A stretch of 64,000 nucleotides of DNA, from the NCBI RefSeq assembly GCF_002179965.1, contig NZ_NGUQ01000009.1:1-64000 (forward strand), given 5' to 3'. This document shows, in pieces, positions 9,086 to 18,708 of the stretch. Numbering within the stretch: position 1 is the first letter of the stretch; each line of letters begins with the position of its first letter. The notes beneath the pieces are model-generated. The model ran no database searches, was not told the DNA's origin, and was given only the letters and a program-made list of their open reading frames with translations. Both the position numbers and the translations under genes were made by a program. Source of the stretch: Pandoraea sp. PE-S2T-3 (GTDB lineage: Bacteria > Pseudomonadota > Gammaproteobacteria > Burkholderiales > Burkholderiaceae).

Positions 9086-10813
9086 TTACACCGCCAACTC
9101 GTGCAACAGTGCGCCAATTCGCGCCGCATGGCCCTCGCCCACCAGCAACGCCACGACCGGCGCACGCGAGGTGGGATGCGACATGGGCTTGCGGGACCGC
9201 TGGCATTGTTGATGCCACTGCTCGACCGAGGACGCCGCGTAGTACTTGTTGTCGCACATGAGCGTTGCGTCGTCGGTGCGGGTGATCAGGCGCACGGCGT
9301 CGGGGCTGGCCGGGTCGATATCCTCCAGCGAGATCCGGTCGGTGTGCGGGCCAAGATAATGCTCGCTGGTGCGCTGGAAGCCCGTGAAGAAATCGGTTTG
9401 CCCCGGCAGCCAGATCAGCTCGGTCTTCGGCGGTAACGTGGTCGACGCCAGCAGGGAGACGGTCCGGTCGAAGTCCGCTTCGAGATAATCGGCCATCTGG
9501 TGTCGCCAACGCGCGATGCATTGGGCTTCAGCACTCAGGTTGATCGGTGGTGTGCGCCCTCGCGCGTCACTCTCACTCACCCGTTGCAGGCATCGATACA
9601 GTGCCGACAGGAGCCCGGTCGGATCTGACGGGCGCATGGCGGTGGGCATGTGCTGATCGTACGTCGGGAAATACAGGCCGTTTGAAACAAAGACCGCGAG
9701 TTCATTCGATCCAAGCGTCGCAGGCGGCATGACGGGGCCGCGATAACCCTCCGGCGGATCGCACCGTGCGATGACCGAGACGTGAAGCCCATCGAAGTCT
9801 CTGAGGCGATCAATCGCTCTGGGCAAAATGCGGTTCGCAGCCATGCACCAGCCGTCGGGGCTTCTCAGCGTGTTGATCAGTTCGGCACACTCGGCAATTT
9901 GCCCGAAACTCACGTGCGCCCGGCCGATATGGTATGCGCTCTGCCGGGCACGCTGTGTCTCGACCTGATCGACGATAGCGTCCAAGGTCAGTGGTTCGCC
10001 GTCAGCCGGTTGTTGTTGCAGTTGCAGCAGTGCACTGGCGATGACGGCGCAGGGACGCGAGATGCCTTGCTCGGAACACACGAGTGCGATCTTGCCCGGA
10101 TGCTGGCGAAGGAAATCGGCCACCCCCTGCCCGGCCTTCCAGAGGGTCGCGCCGGAAATGGCGGCGCCGCCATGTTCCATCCCGCTGAATTCCATGAACT
10201 TCACGTGCGCGAGACTTCCCTCGAATTTCGAAACATCGGCGGCCGAACGTACGGCAAGCCGTGACTGCGGGGTGTCACCGCCCAGAGCCGCCACCCTCGC
10301 GAGATACCGGGCCGCCGGTCGCGGCAGATACCGATTGGTCTCGCCTGCCTTCTGCATCGCCCCCGGCTCGACGCAAAAGATGGCGCCGATCTCCGGATGC
10401 GCCTTGAGCATTCGGGTCAACGCCACGCCTTCAGTGGGCGTGGCCGCCGGCCCGACGATGAATCGGTGCTCGCCGAATTCGAGCAATCCATAGCGAGTGC
10501 ATTTCCCATCCACGCAAATGAGGGTTTTCGGATTCACGCCATACGACTCGATCCACGCAGTTTTGTCCGAATTCGAGAGCAACGCGTCTTGCTGGAATCG
10601 GTCCAGTTGACCGAGTGTGAGCATCGGCAAGTCTGGGCGCGGCGGCTTTACCCGGTCGAAGTGGAGATCCGGGGCGCGATCCGGGGCGCGTTTCGCGACG
10701 CCGGTCAGCGCGCTCGGCAGTGCATCAGGCGGTGCCGCCACTTGCCGCTGCGGCGGCTCGACCGCGACTGCCGTGGCGCGGGAGCGGAAGAGGGACGAGA
10801 AAATACGGGGCAT
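9086..10813 (-). CDS. phosphatase-like protein of unknown function (DSP-like fold, altered P-loop)
   Basis: 575 residues; start at [11 protein letters not shown] with a GGAG seven bases upstream. I do not recognise the whole protein. Residues about 225-290 look like the core of dual-specificity/tyrosine phosphatases: KIALV, then C246-S-E-Q-G-I-S-R253, then [13 protein letters not shown] and a following [11 protein letters not shown] helix, matching the usual 'GISRSa...ayLm' and 'eAl..v...R' pattern. The canonical loop is HCX5R, whereas here there are six residues between Cys and Arg and Val replaces the His. I see no clear general-acid Asp loop before it ([11 protein letters not shown]). The C-terminal half (300-575) has no motif I know. 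No signal peptide. Its position between fba and purC interrupts a housekeeping block, which suggests an accessory gene. Confidence 0.6.
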   Translation of the reverse strand: MPRIFSSLFRSRATAVAVEPPQRQVAAPPDALPSALTGVAKRAPDRAPDLHFDRVKPPRPDLPMLTLGQLDRFQQDALLSNSDKTAWIESYGVNPKTLICVDGKCTRYGLLEFGEHRFIVGPAATPTEGVALTRMLKAHPEIGAIFCVEPGAMQKAGETNRYLPRPAARYLARVAALGGDTPQSRLAVRSAADVSKFEGSLAHVKFMEFSGMEHGGAAISGATLWKAGQGVADFLRQHPGKIALVCSEQGISRPCAVIASALLQLQQQPADGEPLTLDAIVDQVETQRARQSAYHIGRAHVSFGQIAECAELINTLRSPDGWCMAANRILPRAIDRLRDFDGLHVSVIARCDPPEGYRGPVMPPATLGSNELAVFVSNGLYFPTYDQHMPTAMRPSDPTGLLSALYRCLQRVSESDARGRTPPINLSAEAQCIARWRHQMADYLEADFDRTVSLLASTTLPPKTELIWLPGQTDFFTGFQRTSEHYLGPHTDRISLEDIDPASPDAVRLITRTDDATLMCDNKYYAASSVEQWHQQCQRSRKPMSHPTSRAPVVALLVGEGHAARIGALLHELAV

Positions 10814-11019
10814 CGAAAACTCCAAAGCAGGCCTGCCGGTATCGGAATCAGACCAGGTGATCCGGGCCGAGAGACTTTCACGTCCGCAAGGGCTGGGCTT
10901 TGGCATTCGGGAGCCGGCTACGGAATTGCGGCCTTGGTGGGAAATACGAGCGGGGGAATAGGAACGAGTAACGAGGAACGGGAAACCGGAACCCCAGCCA
11001 CGGGTCGGGTTTGCGTTGC

Positions 11020-11047
11020 TTGGCGCGGCGATTGTGCCGCCTACAAT
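11020..11047 (+). promoter_or_regulatory. possible sigma70 promoter
   Basis: TTGGCG at 11020-11025 and TACAAT at 11042-11047 are separated by 16 bases and lie 30 bases before the ATG of the exported protein at 11077. The boxes are near consensus, but the assignment is by eye only. Confidence 0.4.
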
Positions 11048-11076
11048 GGAAACGTCCACCCGGGAGAGGGGCTGCC

Positions 11077-11667
11077 ATGTCAACCACGTCGAACGTCACC
11101 GTTGTGATCGCGGCCGTCATGGCACTCGCCAGCCCAATCGCCGGGGCGCAGACGTCGTCCGCCGCGCCGCCCGGCCAGTCGTCCGCCCCCGCTGCCTCAT
11201 CGTCGGCGTCACCGCATATCCACGCCCCGGTACACCGCCCGGCCCCAGCGCATGCCGCCTCGGGGGCAACAGCGGCAACGGCAGCGACCGCCGACGACCG
11301 CCCCGTGCTGCCGCGCCTGATCGCCATCGCCACGCCGGAGCCCGACGACGCCATTCCGCGCTTCGCACTCTACGCGGCGCGAGATATCGAAACGATGGGA
11401 TTGCAGTTCCCGATGCAGGTCGAGGGCATCGCGCCCGATGGCGACGTGGTGATCACGCTGAGCCTGCGCGAAGGGGCGACGACGCGCATGCGCGACTTCT
11501 CGCGTCAGCACATGAACGAGCCGATGACACTGATCGTCGATGGCGTGGAGATGCTCACCGCGACCATCCGCTCCGAGCTGGGCGGCAAATTCCAGTTACA
11601 GATGCCCAAAGAAAAAGCCCGGCTTCTGTTCCAGCGTGTGCTGGCGAAGGCCGGGCCTGCAACCTGA
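11077..11667 (+). CDS. exported hypothetical protein
   Basis: 196 residues. The start at 11077 has a GGGAGAGGGG stretch 7-10 bases upstream and gives a clean signal peptide (VTVVIAAVMALASPIAGA, cleaved before QTSS). A linker rich in Ala, Pro, Ser and His runs to about residue 70. A compact domain follows (about 75-195) with RFALYAARDIETMGLQFPMQVEGIAPDGDVVITLSL and MTLIVDGVEMLTATIRSELGG. I do not recognise the family. It is transcribed against its neighbours, sitting between fba and the phosphatase-like gene, and its 3' end contains the hairpin that probably terminates fba. Confidence 0.75.
   Translation: MSTTSNVTVVIAAVMALASPIAGAQTSSAAPPGQSSAPAASSSASPHIHAPVHRPAPAHAASGATAATAATADDRPVLPRLIAIATPEPDDAIPRFALYAARDIETMGLQFPMQVEGIAPDGDVVITLSLREGATTRMRDFSRQHMNEPMTLIVDGVEMLTATIRSELGGKFQLQMPKEKARLLFQRVLAKAGPAT
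11610..11656 (-). terminator. Rho-independent terminator of fba, inside the convergent CDS
   Basis: Arms GCCCGGC (11617-11623) and GCCGGGC (11650-11656) enclose a second stem CCAGC-gtgt-GCTGG (11631-11644). On the minus strand the outer stem is followed directly by a T-rich run (the complement of 11610-11616). It therefore reads as an intrinsic terminator for the minus-strand fba gene, although it lies within the last 20 codons of the plus-strand exported protein. Confidence 0.6.
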
Positions 11668-11704
11668 GGTCCGAAGACCCCAAGTCTGATACTGACTTCT
11701 CGAC

Positions 11705-12769
11705 TTACTTCACGATCTGCGACAGCGCGCCGCTCTTGTACTTCTCGGCCATCTTGTCGAGCGACACCGTCTTGATCTTGGCGGCCTGACCTTCGCAACC
11801 GAACGACAGATAGCGTGCCTTGCAAACCTGCATGGCGGCTTCGCGCGCCGGCTTCAGGTAGTCGCGCGGGTCGAACTTGCTCGGGTTTTCGAACAGATAG
11901 CGACGGATCGCGCCGGTCATGGCCAGACGGATGTCGGTATCGATGTTGATCTTGCGCACGCCGTGCTTGATGCCTTCGACGATTTCTTCGACCGGCACAC
12001 CGTACGTTTCCTTCATGTCGCCGCCGAATTCACGGATCTCGGCGAGCAGCTCTTGCGGCACCGACGACGAACCGTGCATCACCAGGTGGGTGTTCGGAAT
12101 GCGGCGGTGAATTTCCTTGATGCGGTCGATGGCGAGAATGTCGCCCGTCGGCTTGCGGCTGAACTTGTAGGCACCGTGCGAGGTACCGATGGCGATCGCG
12201 AGCGCGTCGCACTGCGTCTGGTTCACGAAGTCGGCGGCCTGATCCGGATCGGTCAGCAGTTGCTCGCGCGTCATCGTGCCGTCGGCGCCGTGGCCGTCTT
12301 CCTTGTCGCCCTTCATCGTCTCGAGCGAACCCAGCACGCCCAGCTCGGCTTCCACCGTCACGCCGATGTAGTGCGAGAACTCAACGACCTTCTTCGACAC
12401 TTCGACGTTGTATTCGTAGCTGGCGACCGACTTGCCGTCGGCTTCGAGCGAACCGTCCATCATCACGCTCGAGAAGCCGCTCTTGATGGCGGCCATACAC
12501 ACCGCCGGCGACTGGCCGTGATCCTGGTGCATCACCACCGGAATGTGCGGATAGGCTTCCACAGCGGCGGAAATCAGGTGACGCAGGAACGCCTCACCGG
12601 CGTACTTACGTGCACCTGCCGAAGCCTGCATGATCACGGGCGCGCCGACTTCGTCGGCAGCGGCCATGATTGCGGACACCTGTTCCAGATTGTTGACGTT
12701 GAAGGCCGGCAGACCATAGCCGTTTTCGGCGGCATGATCGAGCAGCTGTCGCATAGAGACTAGGGGCAT
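11705..12769 (-). CDS. fba: class II fructose-bisphosphate aldolase
   Basis: Zn-dependent aldolase cleaving fructose 1,6-bisphosphate to DHAP and glyceraldehyde 3-phosphate. At 354 residues it fits the CbbA/Fba class IIA/B form of beta-proteobacteria. Visible motifs: the N-terminal [22 protein letters not shown], the zinc and substrate site [13 protein letters not shown] (metal-ligand histidines), [20 protein letters not shown], and [10 protein letters not shown]. It is the last gene of a pgk-pyk-fba series on the minus strand, starting 123 bases after the pyk stop. Confidence 0.96.
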   Translation of the reverse strand: MPLVSMRQLLDHAAENGYGLPAFNVNNLEQVSAIMAAADEVGAPVIMQASAGARKYAGEAFLRHLISAAVEAYPHIPVVMHQDHGQSPAVCMAAIKSGFSSVMMDGSLEADGKSVASYEYNVEVSKKVVEFSHYIGVTVEAELGVLGSLETMKGDKEDGHGADGTMTREQLLTDPDQAADFVNQTQCDALAIAIGTSHGAYKFSRKPTGDILAIDRIKEIHRRIPNTHLVMHGSSSVPQELLAEIREFGGDMKETYGVPVEEIVEGIKHGVRKINIDTDIRLAMTGAIRRYLFENPSKFDPRDYLKPAREAAMQVCKARYLSFGCEGQAAKIKTVSLDKMAEKYKSGALSQIVK

Positions 12770-12892
12770 GATGTTCTCCTTGGAATCACAAATTAAGCAA
12801 ATCTTTCGTCGACCCAGGGGTGCCCTTCATGACGACGGCTCGCACGGGGCGATGCGCTTTTGCGCCTCGCCTCACGCGCGCGGCCCATTCAA

Positions 12893-14335
12893 TCACGCGT
12901 GCCCCACCTGGACGATTTTCAACGTATTGGTACCACCGGGTTGCCCCATCGGCTCACCGACCGTCAACACGATCGTGTCGCCGCGCTTGACCACACCGCG
13001 CGCGAGCAGCAATTGCTCGGCCTGCTTCAACGCCTGATCGCGGTCATGCGTGGACTCGACACCCATCGCGAAAACGTTGCGATAAAGCGACATTTTGCGC
13101 AGGCTCGAGAGCTGCGACGTCAGCGCAAAAATCGGGACGTGGATCTTGTGCCGGGACAGCCAGAGCGCGGTCGCGCCCGATTCGGTCAGCGCCACGATCG
13201 CTTTCGCGCCAAGATGATACGCGGTAAACAGAGCGCCGGCGGCAATCGTTTGGTCGATGCGCGTAAAAGTTTGGTCCAGCCAATCGCGGTCGAGTTCCAC
13301 CGTCTCGAAGCGCTCGGCCTCGACGCAGATGGTTGCCATCGTCGCGATGGTTTCCACCGGGTACTTGCCCGCAGCGCTCTCGGCCGACAGCATCACGGCG
13401 TCGGTGCCGTCGAGCACGGCGTTGGCGACGTCCGAGACCTCGGCGCGCGTCGGCACCGGGTTGTGGATCATCGATTCCATCATCTGCGTGGCCGTGATGG
13501 TCACTTTGTTCATCTCGCGCGCCAGGCGGATCATCCGCTTTTGCAGCGCCGGGACGGCAGCGTTACCCACTTCGATGGCCAGATCGCCACGGGCGACCAT
13601 GATGGCGTCGGAGGCCGCCAGAATTTCTTCCAGCGCCGGAATGGCTTCCGCGCGCTCGATCTTGGCGATCATGCGCGGCTTGATGCCGTACGGCTCGCCG
13701 GCCACATTGGCCAGCCGGCGCGCCATTTCCATGTCGGTGGCGTTCTTCGGGAACGAGACCGCGACGTAGTCGGCGCCCAGCGCCATCGCGGTCTTGATGT
13801 CTTCCATGTCCTTCGCGGTCAGCGCCGGCGCCGTCAGCCCGCCGCCCTGGCGGTTGATCCCCTTGTTGTTCGAGAGATCGCCGCCGACCTTCACGGTCGT
13901 ATGAATCTCGTTACCGAACACACGGTCGACGGTCAGCACGATCAGGCCGTCGTTCAGGAGCAGCACGTCACCCGGACGCACGTCGCGGGGCAGTTCCTTG
14001 TAGTCCAGACCCACGCGTTCGTCGTTACCAACTTCGCAATCAGCGTCCAGAATGAACGGGGCGCCGGTTTCGAGCGTCGTCTTGCCGTTCTCGAACTTGC
14101 CGACGCGAATCTTCGGGCCTTGCAGGTCGGCCATGATGGCCACTTCGCGGCCAGCGGCCTTGGCGGCGTCGCGCACCATCTGCGCGCGCTCGATATGGTC
14201 TTGCGCCTTGCCATGCGAGAAGTTCAGCCGCACGACGTCCACGCCGGCAGCGATCATGCGCGAGAGCACTTCCGGCGTGCTCGATGCCGGGCCGATGGTG
14301 GCGACGATCTTGGTGGAGCGGTTCATTACATCCAT
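12893..14335 (-). CDS. pyk: pyruvate kinase
   Basis: Transfers phosphate from phosphoenolpyruvate to ADP, the last step of glycolysis. Start chosen at MDVMNRSTKIVATIGPASS (base 14335, 480 residues), where AGAGG lies 7-8 bases upstream. The next in-frame ATG (14326) would give the 477-residue form that matches homologues equally well. Motifs: VRLNFSHG, the K+/Mg-binding IAKIERAEAI (the pyruvate-kinase signature lysine), MVARGDLAIEVG and TATQMMESM. Lies between pgk and fba, with a 230-bp upstream gap that holds two dyad elements. Confidence 0.95.
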   Translation of the reverse strand: MDVMNRSTKIVATIGPASSTPEVLSRMIAAGVDVVRLNFSHGKAQDHIERAQMVRDAAKAAGREVAIMADLQGPKIRVGKFENGKTTLETGAPFILDADCEVGNDERVGLDYKELPRDVRPGDVLLLNDGLIVLTVDRVFGNEIHTTVKVGGDLSNNKGINRQGGGLTAPALTAKDMEDIKTAMALGADYVAVSFPKNATDMEMARRLANVAGEPYGIKPRMIAKIERAEAIPALEEILAASDAIMVARGDLAIEVGNAAVPALQKRMIRLAREMNKVTITATQMMESMIHNPVPTRAEVSDVANAVLDGTDAVMLSAESAAGKYPVETIATMATICVEAERFETVELDRDWLDQTFTRIDQTIAAGALFTAYHLGAKAIVALTESGATALWLSRHKIHVPIFALTSQLSSLRKMSLYRNVFAMGVESTHDRDQALKQAEQLLLARGVVKRGDTIVLTVGEPMGQPGGTNTLKIVQVGHA

Positions 14336-14426
14336 CTCTTCATCCTCTTTTGGTAGCAGCGCGTTCGACAATGCTGGCGCTTCGATGGTTGTACTTTATT
14401 TACGCGGCCAGAGGTTAACCAAAAAG

Positions 14427-14461
14427 TTCGTATTGTCCGTACGAAATCGTTCGATTCGAAC
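14427..14461. promoter_or_regulatory. paired dyads upstream of pyk
   Basis: TTCGTA (14427-14432) and TACGAA (14440-14445) form a perfect inverted repeat with a 7-bp spacer. A second dyad, GTTCG-att-CGAAC (14449-14461), follows 3 bp later. They lie about 90-125 bp before the pyk start in a 230-bp gap. The arrangement looks like tandem operators, but they do not resemble the HexR site I know for pyk regulation, so the binding protein is unknown. Confidence 0.4.
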
Positions 14462-14565
14462 TCAAACGTTCGCAATAAAGCGTGCAAAACGGCCGTGCAC
14501 GCTCCATTTCCGGACTGACGAACTGGTCCTCCAGCCCCGCCCCACTTAGATCTCCTTCAGTCCAA

Positions 14566-15771
14566 TTAGTTGGCTTGGGCTGCGCGTTGTTGCAGCACGT
14601 CCACGGCCGGCAGCGTCTTGCCTTCCAGGAATTCGAGGAAAGCGCCGCCGCCCGTCGAGATATAGCTCACCTGATCGGCAATGCCGTACTTGGCGATGGC
14701 GGCCAGCGTGTCGCCGCCACCGGCGATCGAGAAACCCTTGGCGGCGGCAATCGCGCGCGCCAGCGTCTCGGTGCCATGACCAAACTGGTCGAATTCGAAC
14801 ACGCCGACCGGACCGTTCCAGACGATGGTGCCCGCGCTGCCCAGTTGTTCGGCCAGCTTGGCGGCCGTTTGCGGGCCGATGTCGAGAATCATGTCGTCGG
14901 CGGCCACGTCGGCAGCGGCCTTCACGGTCGCCTCAGCCGTCGGGCTGAATTCCTTGGCGCAGACCACGTCGGTCGGGATCGGCACCGATGCGCCGCGCGC
15001 GGCCATGGCGTCGATGATTGCCTTGGCTTCTTCGATCAGATCGGCCTCGGCGAGCGACTTGCCGATCGGCAGGCCGGCGGCCAGCATGAACGTGTTGGCG
15101 ATGCCGCCGCCCACGATCAGTTGGTCGACCTTGTCGGCCAGCGTCTTGAGAATGGTGAGTTTGGTCGAGACCTTCGAGCCGGCGACGATAGCCACCAGCG
15201 GGCGGGCCGGCGCGTTCAGCGCCTTGCCCAGTGCTTCGAGTTCGGCGGCCAGCAGCGGGCCGGCGCAGGCGGCCGGGGCGTACTTGGCGATACCGTGCGT
15301 CGTGGCTTCGGCGCGGTGCGCCGTGCCGAACGCGTCGTTCACGTAGACATCGCACAGCTTGGCCATCTTCTGGGCCAGTTCGTCGTTGTCCTTCTTCTCG
15401 CCCTTGTTGACGCGGCAGTTTTCCAGCAGCACGACCGCGCCCGGCGCGACTTCAAAACCGCCGTCGACCCAATTAGCGATGAGCTTCACGTCACGGCCGA
15501 GCAGTTCCGACAGGCGCTGTGCCACCGGGGCCAGCGAGTCGGCCGGCTTGAATTCGCCTTCCGTGGGACGGCCCAGATGCGACGTGACCATCACGGCAGC
15601 ACCGGCGTCGAGCGCCATCTGGATCGCCGGCACCGAGGCGCGGATACGCGTGTCTTCCGTGATACGGCCCTCATCGTCCTGCGGCACGTTCAGATCGGCG
15701 CGGATGAAGACACGTTTGCCGGCGAGGCGGCCCTGAGCGATCAAATCGGAAAGACGTACGACGGAAGCCAT
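14566..15771 (-). CDS. pgk: phosphoglycerate kinase
   Basis: 401 residues, normal length for bacterial PGK, which makes ATP and 3-phosphoglycerate from 1,3-bisphosphoglycerate. The protein shows the N-terminal [13 protein letters not shown] signature, [24 protein letters not shown], the hinge region with [13 protein letters not shown], and the C-terminal nucleotide loops [11 protein letters not shown] and [15 protein letters not shown]. First gene of the pgk-pyk-fba series on the minus strand. Upstream is an 88-bp gap to the azlD stop. Confidence 0.96.
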   Translation of the reverse strand: MASVVRLSDLIAQGRLAGKRVFIRADLNVPQDDEGRITEDTRIRASVPAIQMALDAGAAVMVTSHLGRPTEGEFKPADSLAPVAQRLSELLGRDVKLIANWVDGGFEVAPGAVVLLENCRVNKGEKKDNDELAQKMAKLCDVYVNDAFGTAHRAEATTHGIAKYAPAACAGPLLAAELEALGKALNAPARPLVAIVAGSKVSTKLTILKTLADKVDQLIVGGGIANTFMLAAGLPIGKSLAEADLIEEAKAIIDAMAARGASVPIPTDVVCAKEFSPTAEATVKAAADVAADDMILDIGPQTAAKLAEQLGSAGTIVWNGPVGVFEFDQFGHGTETLARAIAAAKGFSIAGGGDTLAAIAKYGIADQVSYISTGGGAFLEFLEGKTLPAVDVLQQRAAQAN

Positions 15772-15859
15772 GAGAATCCGGAATAAATAGTGGGAAAAAC
15801 ATGCATTTTAACTGATCCCACCCTCCGATTGACCATTTTGGGTACCCCCGGGGTTTTGC

Positions 15860-16183
15860 TTAGAGGAACAACCGCCCAAGGGTGTAGACCGCCATGCCGA
15901 TGACAATCATCTCGATCATGTTGCGCCGCCAGACGAACCAGCCGGTGGCCGCCACCGCAGCGGCCAGCTTGTGATTGCCGATGTGCAGCGCGAACTGATG
16001 GTCGAGCAGCAGCACCTCAGGCACCACGATGACCGCCAGCGCCGCCGCCGGAGCGTAGCGCAGCGCGCGTTGCAGGCGCTGCGGCAGCGCCACCCGCTCA
16101 CCGGCGAGCAGGAAGAAGGTGCGCGTGAGCACGGTCACGGCGGTCATGGCCACGAAGGCAAACCAGATTTCGAGCGTGCTCAT
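15860..16183 (-). CDS. azlD: AzlD family branched-chain amino acid export subunit
   Basis: 107-residue hydrophobic protein with about four membrane helices (LEIWFAFVAMTAVTVLTRTFFLL at the start, then AAALAVIVVPEVLLL, AAAVAATGWFVW and MIVIGMAVYTLGRLF). It matches the small AzlD partner of AzlCD, which together export branched-chain amino acids or related compounds in characterised members. Its ATG overlaps the azlC stop by one base (TAATG), so the pair is coupled. The substrate here is not established. Confidence 0.88.
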   Translation of the reverse strand: MSTLEIWFAFVAMTAVTVLTRTFFLLAGERVALPQRLQRALRYAPAAALAVIVVPEVLLLDHQFALHIGNHKLAAAVAATGWFVWRRNMIEMIVIGMAVYTLGRLFL

Positions 16184-16920
16184 TAGCGCTGCCCTCCGCT
16201 CAGCTTGCGCGCGTGGCGTGCGGTCAGCTCATCGCACACCATGCCCGCCGCGAGGGCGCCGACGACGCCCAGCACGAGGTTCAGCCGATATGGAAGATCG
16301 AATGCGAGCAACCCGATGACCGAGGCCAGCGTCACCGCGAGCAGCATCGAGCGGGTGGTGATCGTGTGCACCATCATCGGAATGAGCGCCAGCGTGCCCG
16401 CGAAGCCCAGCCCCCAGCTGTCGGGCACGAGGGCGCCGAGCATGATGCCGAGGATCGACGACACGTGCCACACCGCCCAGTTGCTGATCGTGATGCCGAA
16501 GTACGTGCCCTCCTTGCCCGGCACGTAACCATTGGCGAAGTTCTGGTTCATGAACATCACGAAGCCCAGATCGCCGTTCACGTAGCCCAGCACGATGCGC
16601 CGGGGCAGCGACAGGTAGGAAAAGTGGGGTTGCAGCGCCGCACTGAAGATCACGAAACGCAGATTGACGATGGCGACCGTGAGCAGAATCGTCCAGAGCG
16701 GCATGCCGGCGGCGAACAGGGGCAGCGTGGCGAGCTGCGCCGAGCCGGCGTAGAGCATCAGGCTCATGCCGATGGCTTGTGGCACGGTGAGCACTGATTT
16801 GCTCATGGCCACCCCGGTCACGAGGCCCCACGAGAAGATGGCAGGCAACAGCGGCGAAATAATGCGAAAACCGGCCGCGAACCCTTCACGTTCAGCGGCT
16901 GGCAAACGAAGCGTTGGCAT
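16183..16920 (-). CDS. azlC: AzlC family branched-chain amino acid permease
   Basis: 245-residue inner-membrane protein and large subunit of the AzlCD exporter. It begins MPTLRLPAAEREGFAAGFRIISPLLPAIFSWGLVTG, the typical AzlC start, and contains the family motifs MLYAGSAQLATLPLFAAGMP and NLRFVIFSAALQPHF, with about seven hydrophobic segments. The frame remains open for 26 codons upstream but those residues look unlike the family. A long gap and a divergently placed zinc-finger gene lie upstream, so this is the promoter-proximal gene of the pair. Confidence 0.88.
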   Translation of the reverse strand: MPTLRLPAAEREGFAAGFRIISPLLPAIFSWGLVTGVAMSKSVLTVPQAIGMSLMLYAGSAQLATLPLFAAGMPLWTILLTVAIVNLRFVIFSAALQPHFSYLSLPRRIVLGYVNGDLGFVMFMNQNFANGYVPGKEGTYFGITISNWAVWHVSSILGIMLGALVPDSWGLGFAGTLALIPMMVHTITTRSMLLAVTLASVIGLLAFDLPYRLNLVLGVVGALAAGMVCDELTARHARKLSGGQR

Positions 16921-17333
16921 GGTCTGGGGGCGAGCGCCGTGGCAAGCGGCGCACTGGATGGCATTGCGGGGCAAAGCGGTCCCGACGGCGCCCGGCACGC
17001 CCGTTCGCCCGCCTGGCGTTGCCGGATTGTCTCCTGAATATATTCATCATCTATGGCGGACGACAGGCCATTATAGTCACGGTAAATAGTTGCTTAGTAC
17101 GCTGTGAGGCAGTTACTGCCGGTTTTTGCAGGTACAACGCTTGAGGTGTCGCATATGCGCCACGTTGCCGCGGCATTCGCCCGTGCGACGCGCGCCGGTG
17201 CGCGCCGCGAGCCGTCCGCAAAGGGGTCGGCTGCTTTACAATAGCGACTTTTGGTGAGCACGCTGGCTTGTATGGCAAGCCGTGCCGGCCCCGAAATTCC
17301 GAATACCCGAACACCCATCACGGTCTGAACCCC
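16921..17333. other. intergenic region azlC / zinc-finger gene
   Basis: About 410 bp between the divergent azlC and zinc-finger genes. It must contain both promoters. There is an AT-rich stretch at about 17036-17098 (including TATATTCATCATCTAT and CATTATAGTCACGGTAAATAG) that is the likely promoter zone. I could not assign -35/-10 pairs with confidence, and I see no RNA gene or convincing small ORF. Confidence 0.3.
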
Positions 17334-17531
17334 ATGAGCGAAGTCAAACAAATGCCGATCGTCGAAGTCGGCGCTGAAGATCTGCCGGTGCATTGCCCGA
17401 ACCCGAAGATGGAAGCCTGGAGCGCCCATCCCCGCGTGTTCATCGATGTGACCCATGGCGAAGCCGCCTGCCCGTACTGCGGCACGCGCTATCGCCTGAA
17501 GGCCGGCGTGGTACTCAAGGGTCACCACTAA
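17334..17531 (+). CDS. zinc-finger (CHCC) protein, NDUFS6-like
   Basis: 65-residue protein. After a short lead, HCPNP, then HPRVFIDVTHGEAACPYCGTRYRL gives the Cys-His-Cys-Cys zinc site (C in HCP, H in HPRV, then CPYC) of the zf-CHCC family, related to a subunit of mitochondrial complex I. The bacterial protein is a small cytosolic zinc protein of unknown exact role. It lies about 100 bp before waaF on the same strand, an arrangement I recall from other beta-proteobacteria, so co-transcription is plausible. The start at 17334 is preferred over an upstream GTG/ATG at 17268 because homologues begin MSEx. Confidence 0.85.
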   Translation: MSEVKQMPIVEVGAEDLPVHCPNPKMEAWSAHPRVFIDVTHGEAACPYCGTRYRLKAGVVLKGHH

Positions 17532-17634
17532 GCTGCCTGACAGGTCGTGCAAGTCCTGACCGAGCGGGCGCAGTCGCCATGCCGGTCACCTGTGAGTTTC
17601 ATCGCTACGCTTAACGTTTAGAGTCTCCGCCACG

Positions 17635-18660
17635 ATGCATAAAGCCTTGGTGATCGCCCCCAACTGGATTGGGGACGCGCTGATGGCGCAGCCGTTGTTT
17701 ACCCTGCTCAAGCGTCTGCATCCGCGTCTGACCATCGACGCGATCGCACCGAGCTGGGTCGCCCCGGTTCTGGAGCGCATGCCGGAGATTTCGCGCGTGG
17801 TCTCGACCGACCTCGCGCACGGCAAGTTGCAGCCGCTCGCGCGTTATCAGCTCGCGAGCGTGCTCGCCGACGAGGGTTACGACGCCGCCTATGTGCTGCC
17901 GAATTCCTTCAAGTCGGCGCTGATTCCGTGGCTGGCGCGCATTCCTTTGCGCATCGGCTACAAGGGCGAGCAGCGCTACGGCCTGCTCAACGTGCGCCAC
18001 GCCAACCCGCGCAAGGACGAGCGCCCGCCGATGGTGCGGCATTACGCTGCGCTGGCGTTTGCGCCCGGTGCCAAGCTGCCCGAGACGCTGCCGACGCCGC
18101 GTATCGAAGCCGACCTGAACGAGTCGGCGCGCGTGTTTGCGCGCTTCGGTCTCGATCTGCGTGTGCCGCTCGTGGTCTTCTGCCCGGGCGCCGAGTTCGG
18201 GCCGGCCAAGCGCTGGCCGCCGGGTCACTTTGCGCAGTTGGCGCAACTGGTGCGCCGCTCGTTCCCGTATGCGCAGATCATCGCGCTCGGCTCGGGCAAG
18301 GATGGTGCGCTGGCCCAGCAGATCGCCGCCGACGCGCCGTTCGTGCGCAATCTGTGCGGTCAGACGTCGCTGGCGGAAGCCTGTGCGTTGCTGGCACGCG
18401 CCAACGCCGTGGTGAGCAACGATTCCGGGCTCATGCACGTGACGGCCGCCCTGCGCCGCCCGCAGATCGCGCTGTTCGGATCGTCCGATCCGCGCCACAC
18501 CCCGCCGCTGTCCGATCAAGCCCACATCCTGTGGCTACAATTGGAATGCAGCCCGTGTTTCGCGCGCGAGTGTCCGCTGGGCCATACGCGCTGCCTGAAC
18601 GAGCTGATGCCGGAGCATGTGTTCGCCAATCTGCGCAACATTCTGCTCACGCAGCGGTAA
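17635..18660 (+). CDS. waaF: ADP-heptose:LPS heptosyltransferase II
   Basis: 341-residue cytoplasmic-face glycosyltransferase of family GT9 that adds the second heptose of the LPS inner core. Visible features: N-terminal VIAPNWIGDALMAQPLFTLLKRLHP (the GDALM acceptor loop), PNSFKSALIPWLARIPLRIGYKGE, the mid-protein FCPGAEFGPAKRWPPGHFAQLA, and the ADP-heptose site VVSNDSGLMHVTAAL followed by ALFGSSDPRHTPP. The end NELMPEHV matches WaaF. It is the second gene of a five-gene plus-strand run, and the match to the family is full-length. Confidence 0.95.
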   Translation: MHKALVIAPNWIGDALMAQPLFTLLKRLHPRLTIDAIAPSWVAPVLERMPEISRVVSTDLAHGKLQPLARYQLASVLADEGYDAAYVLPNSFKSALIPWLARIPLRIGYKGEQRYGLLNVRHANPRKDERPPMVRHYAALAFAPGAKLPETLPTPRIEADLNESARVFARFGLDLRVPLVVFCPGAEFGPAKRWPPGHFAQLAQLVRRSFPYAQIIALGSGKDGALAQQIAADAPFVRNLCGQTSLAEACALLARANAVVSNDSGLMHVTAALRRPQIALFGSSDPRHTPPLSDQAHILWLQLECSPCFARECPLGHTRCLNELMPEHVFANLRNILLTQR

Positions 18661-18708
18661 GTTTCGCCCCCGGTTAGTCCTAACGGTTAAACCCAACGGT
18701 AAATCCTC

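Noticed and set aside
8107-9165. Longer purC start (352 residues)
   Set aside because: The extra 51 residues are Arg/Cys/Trp rich and unlike PurC; GTG at 9012 gives the family length.
12860-14356. 498-codon plus-strand ORF opposite pyk
   Set aside because: Shadow of the well-conserved pyruvate kinase; composition rich in Arg, His, Gln as expected for a wrong frame.
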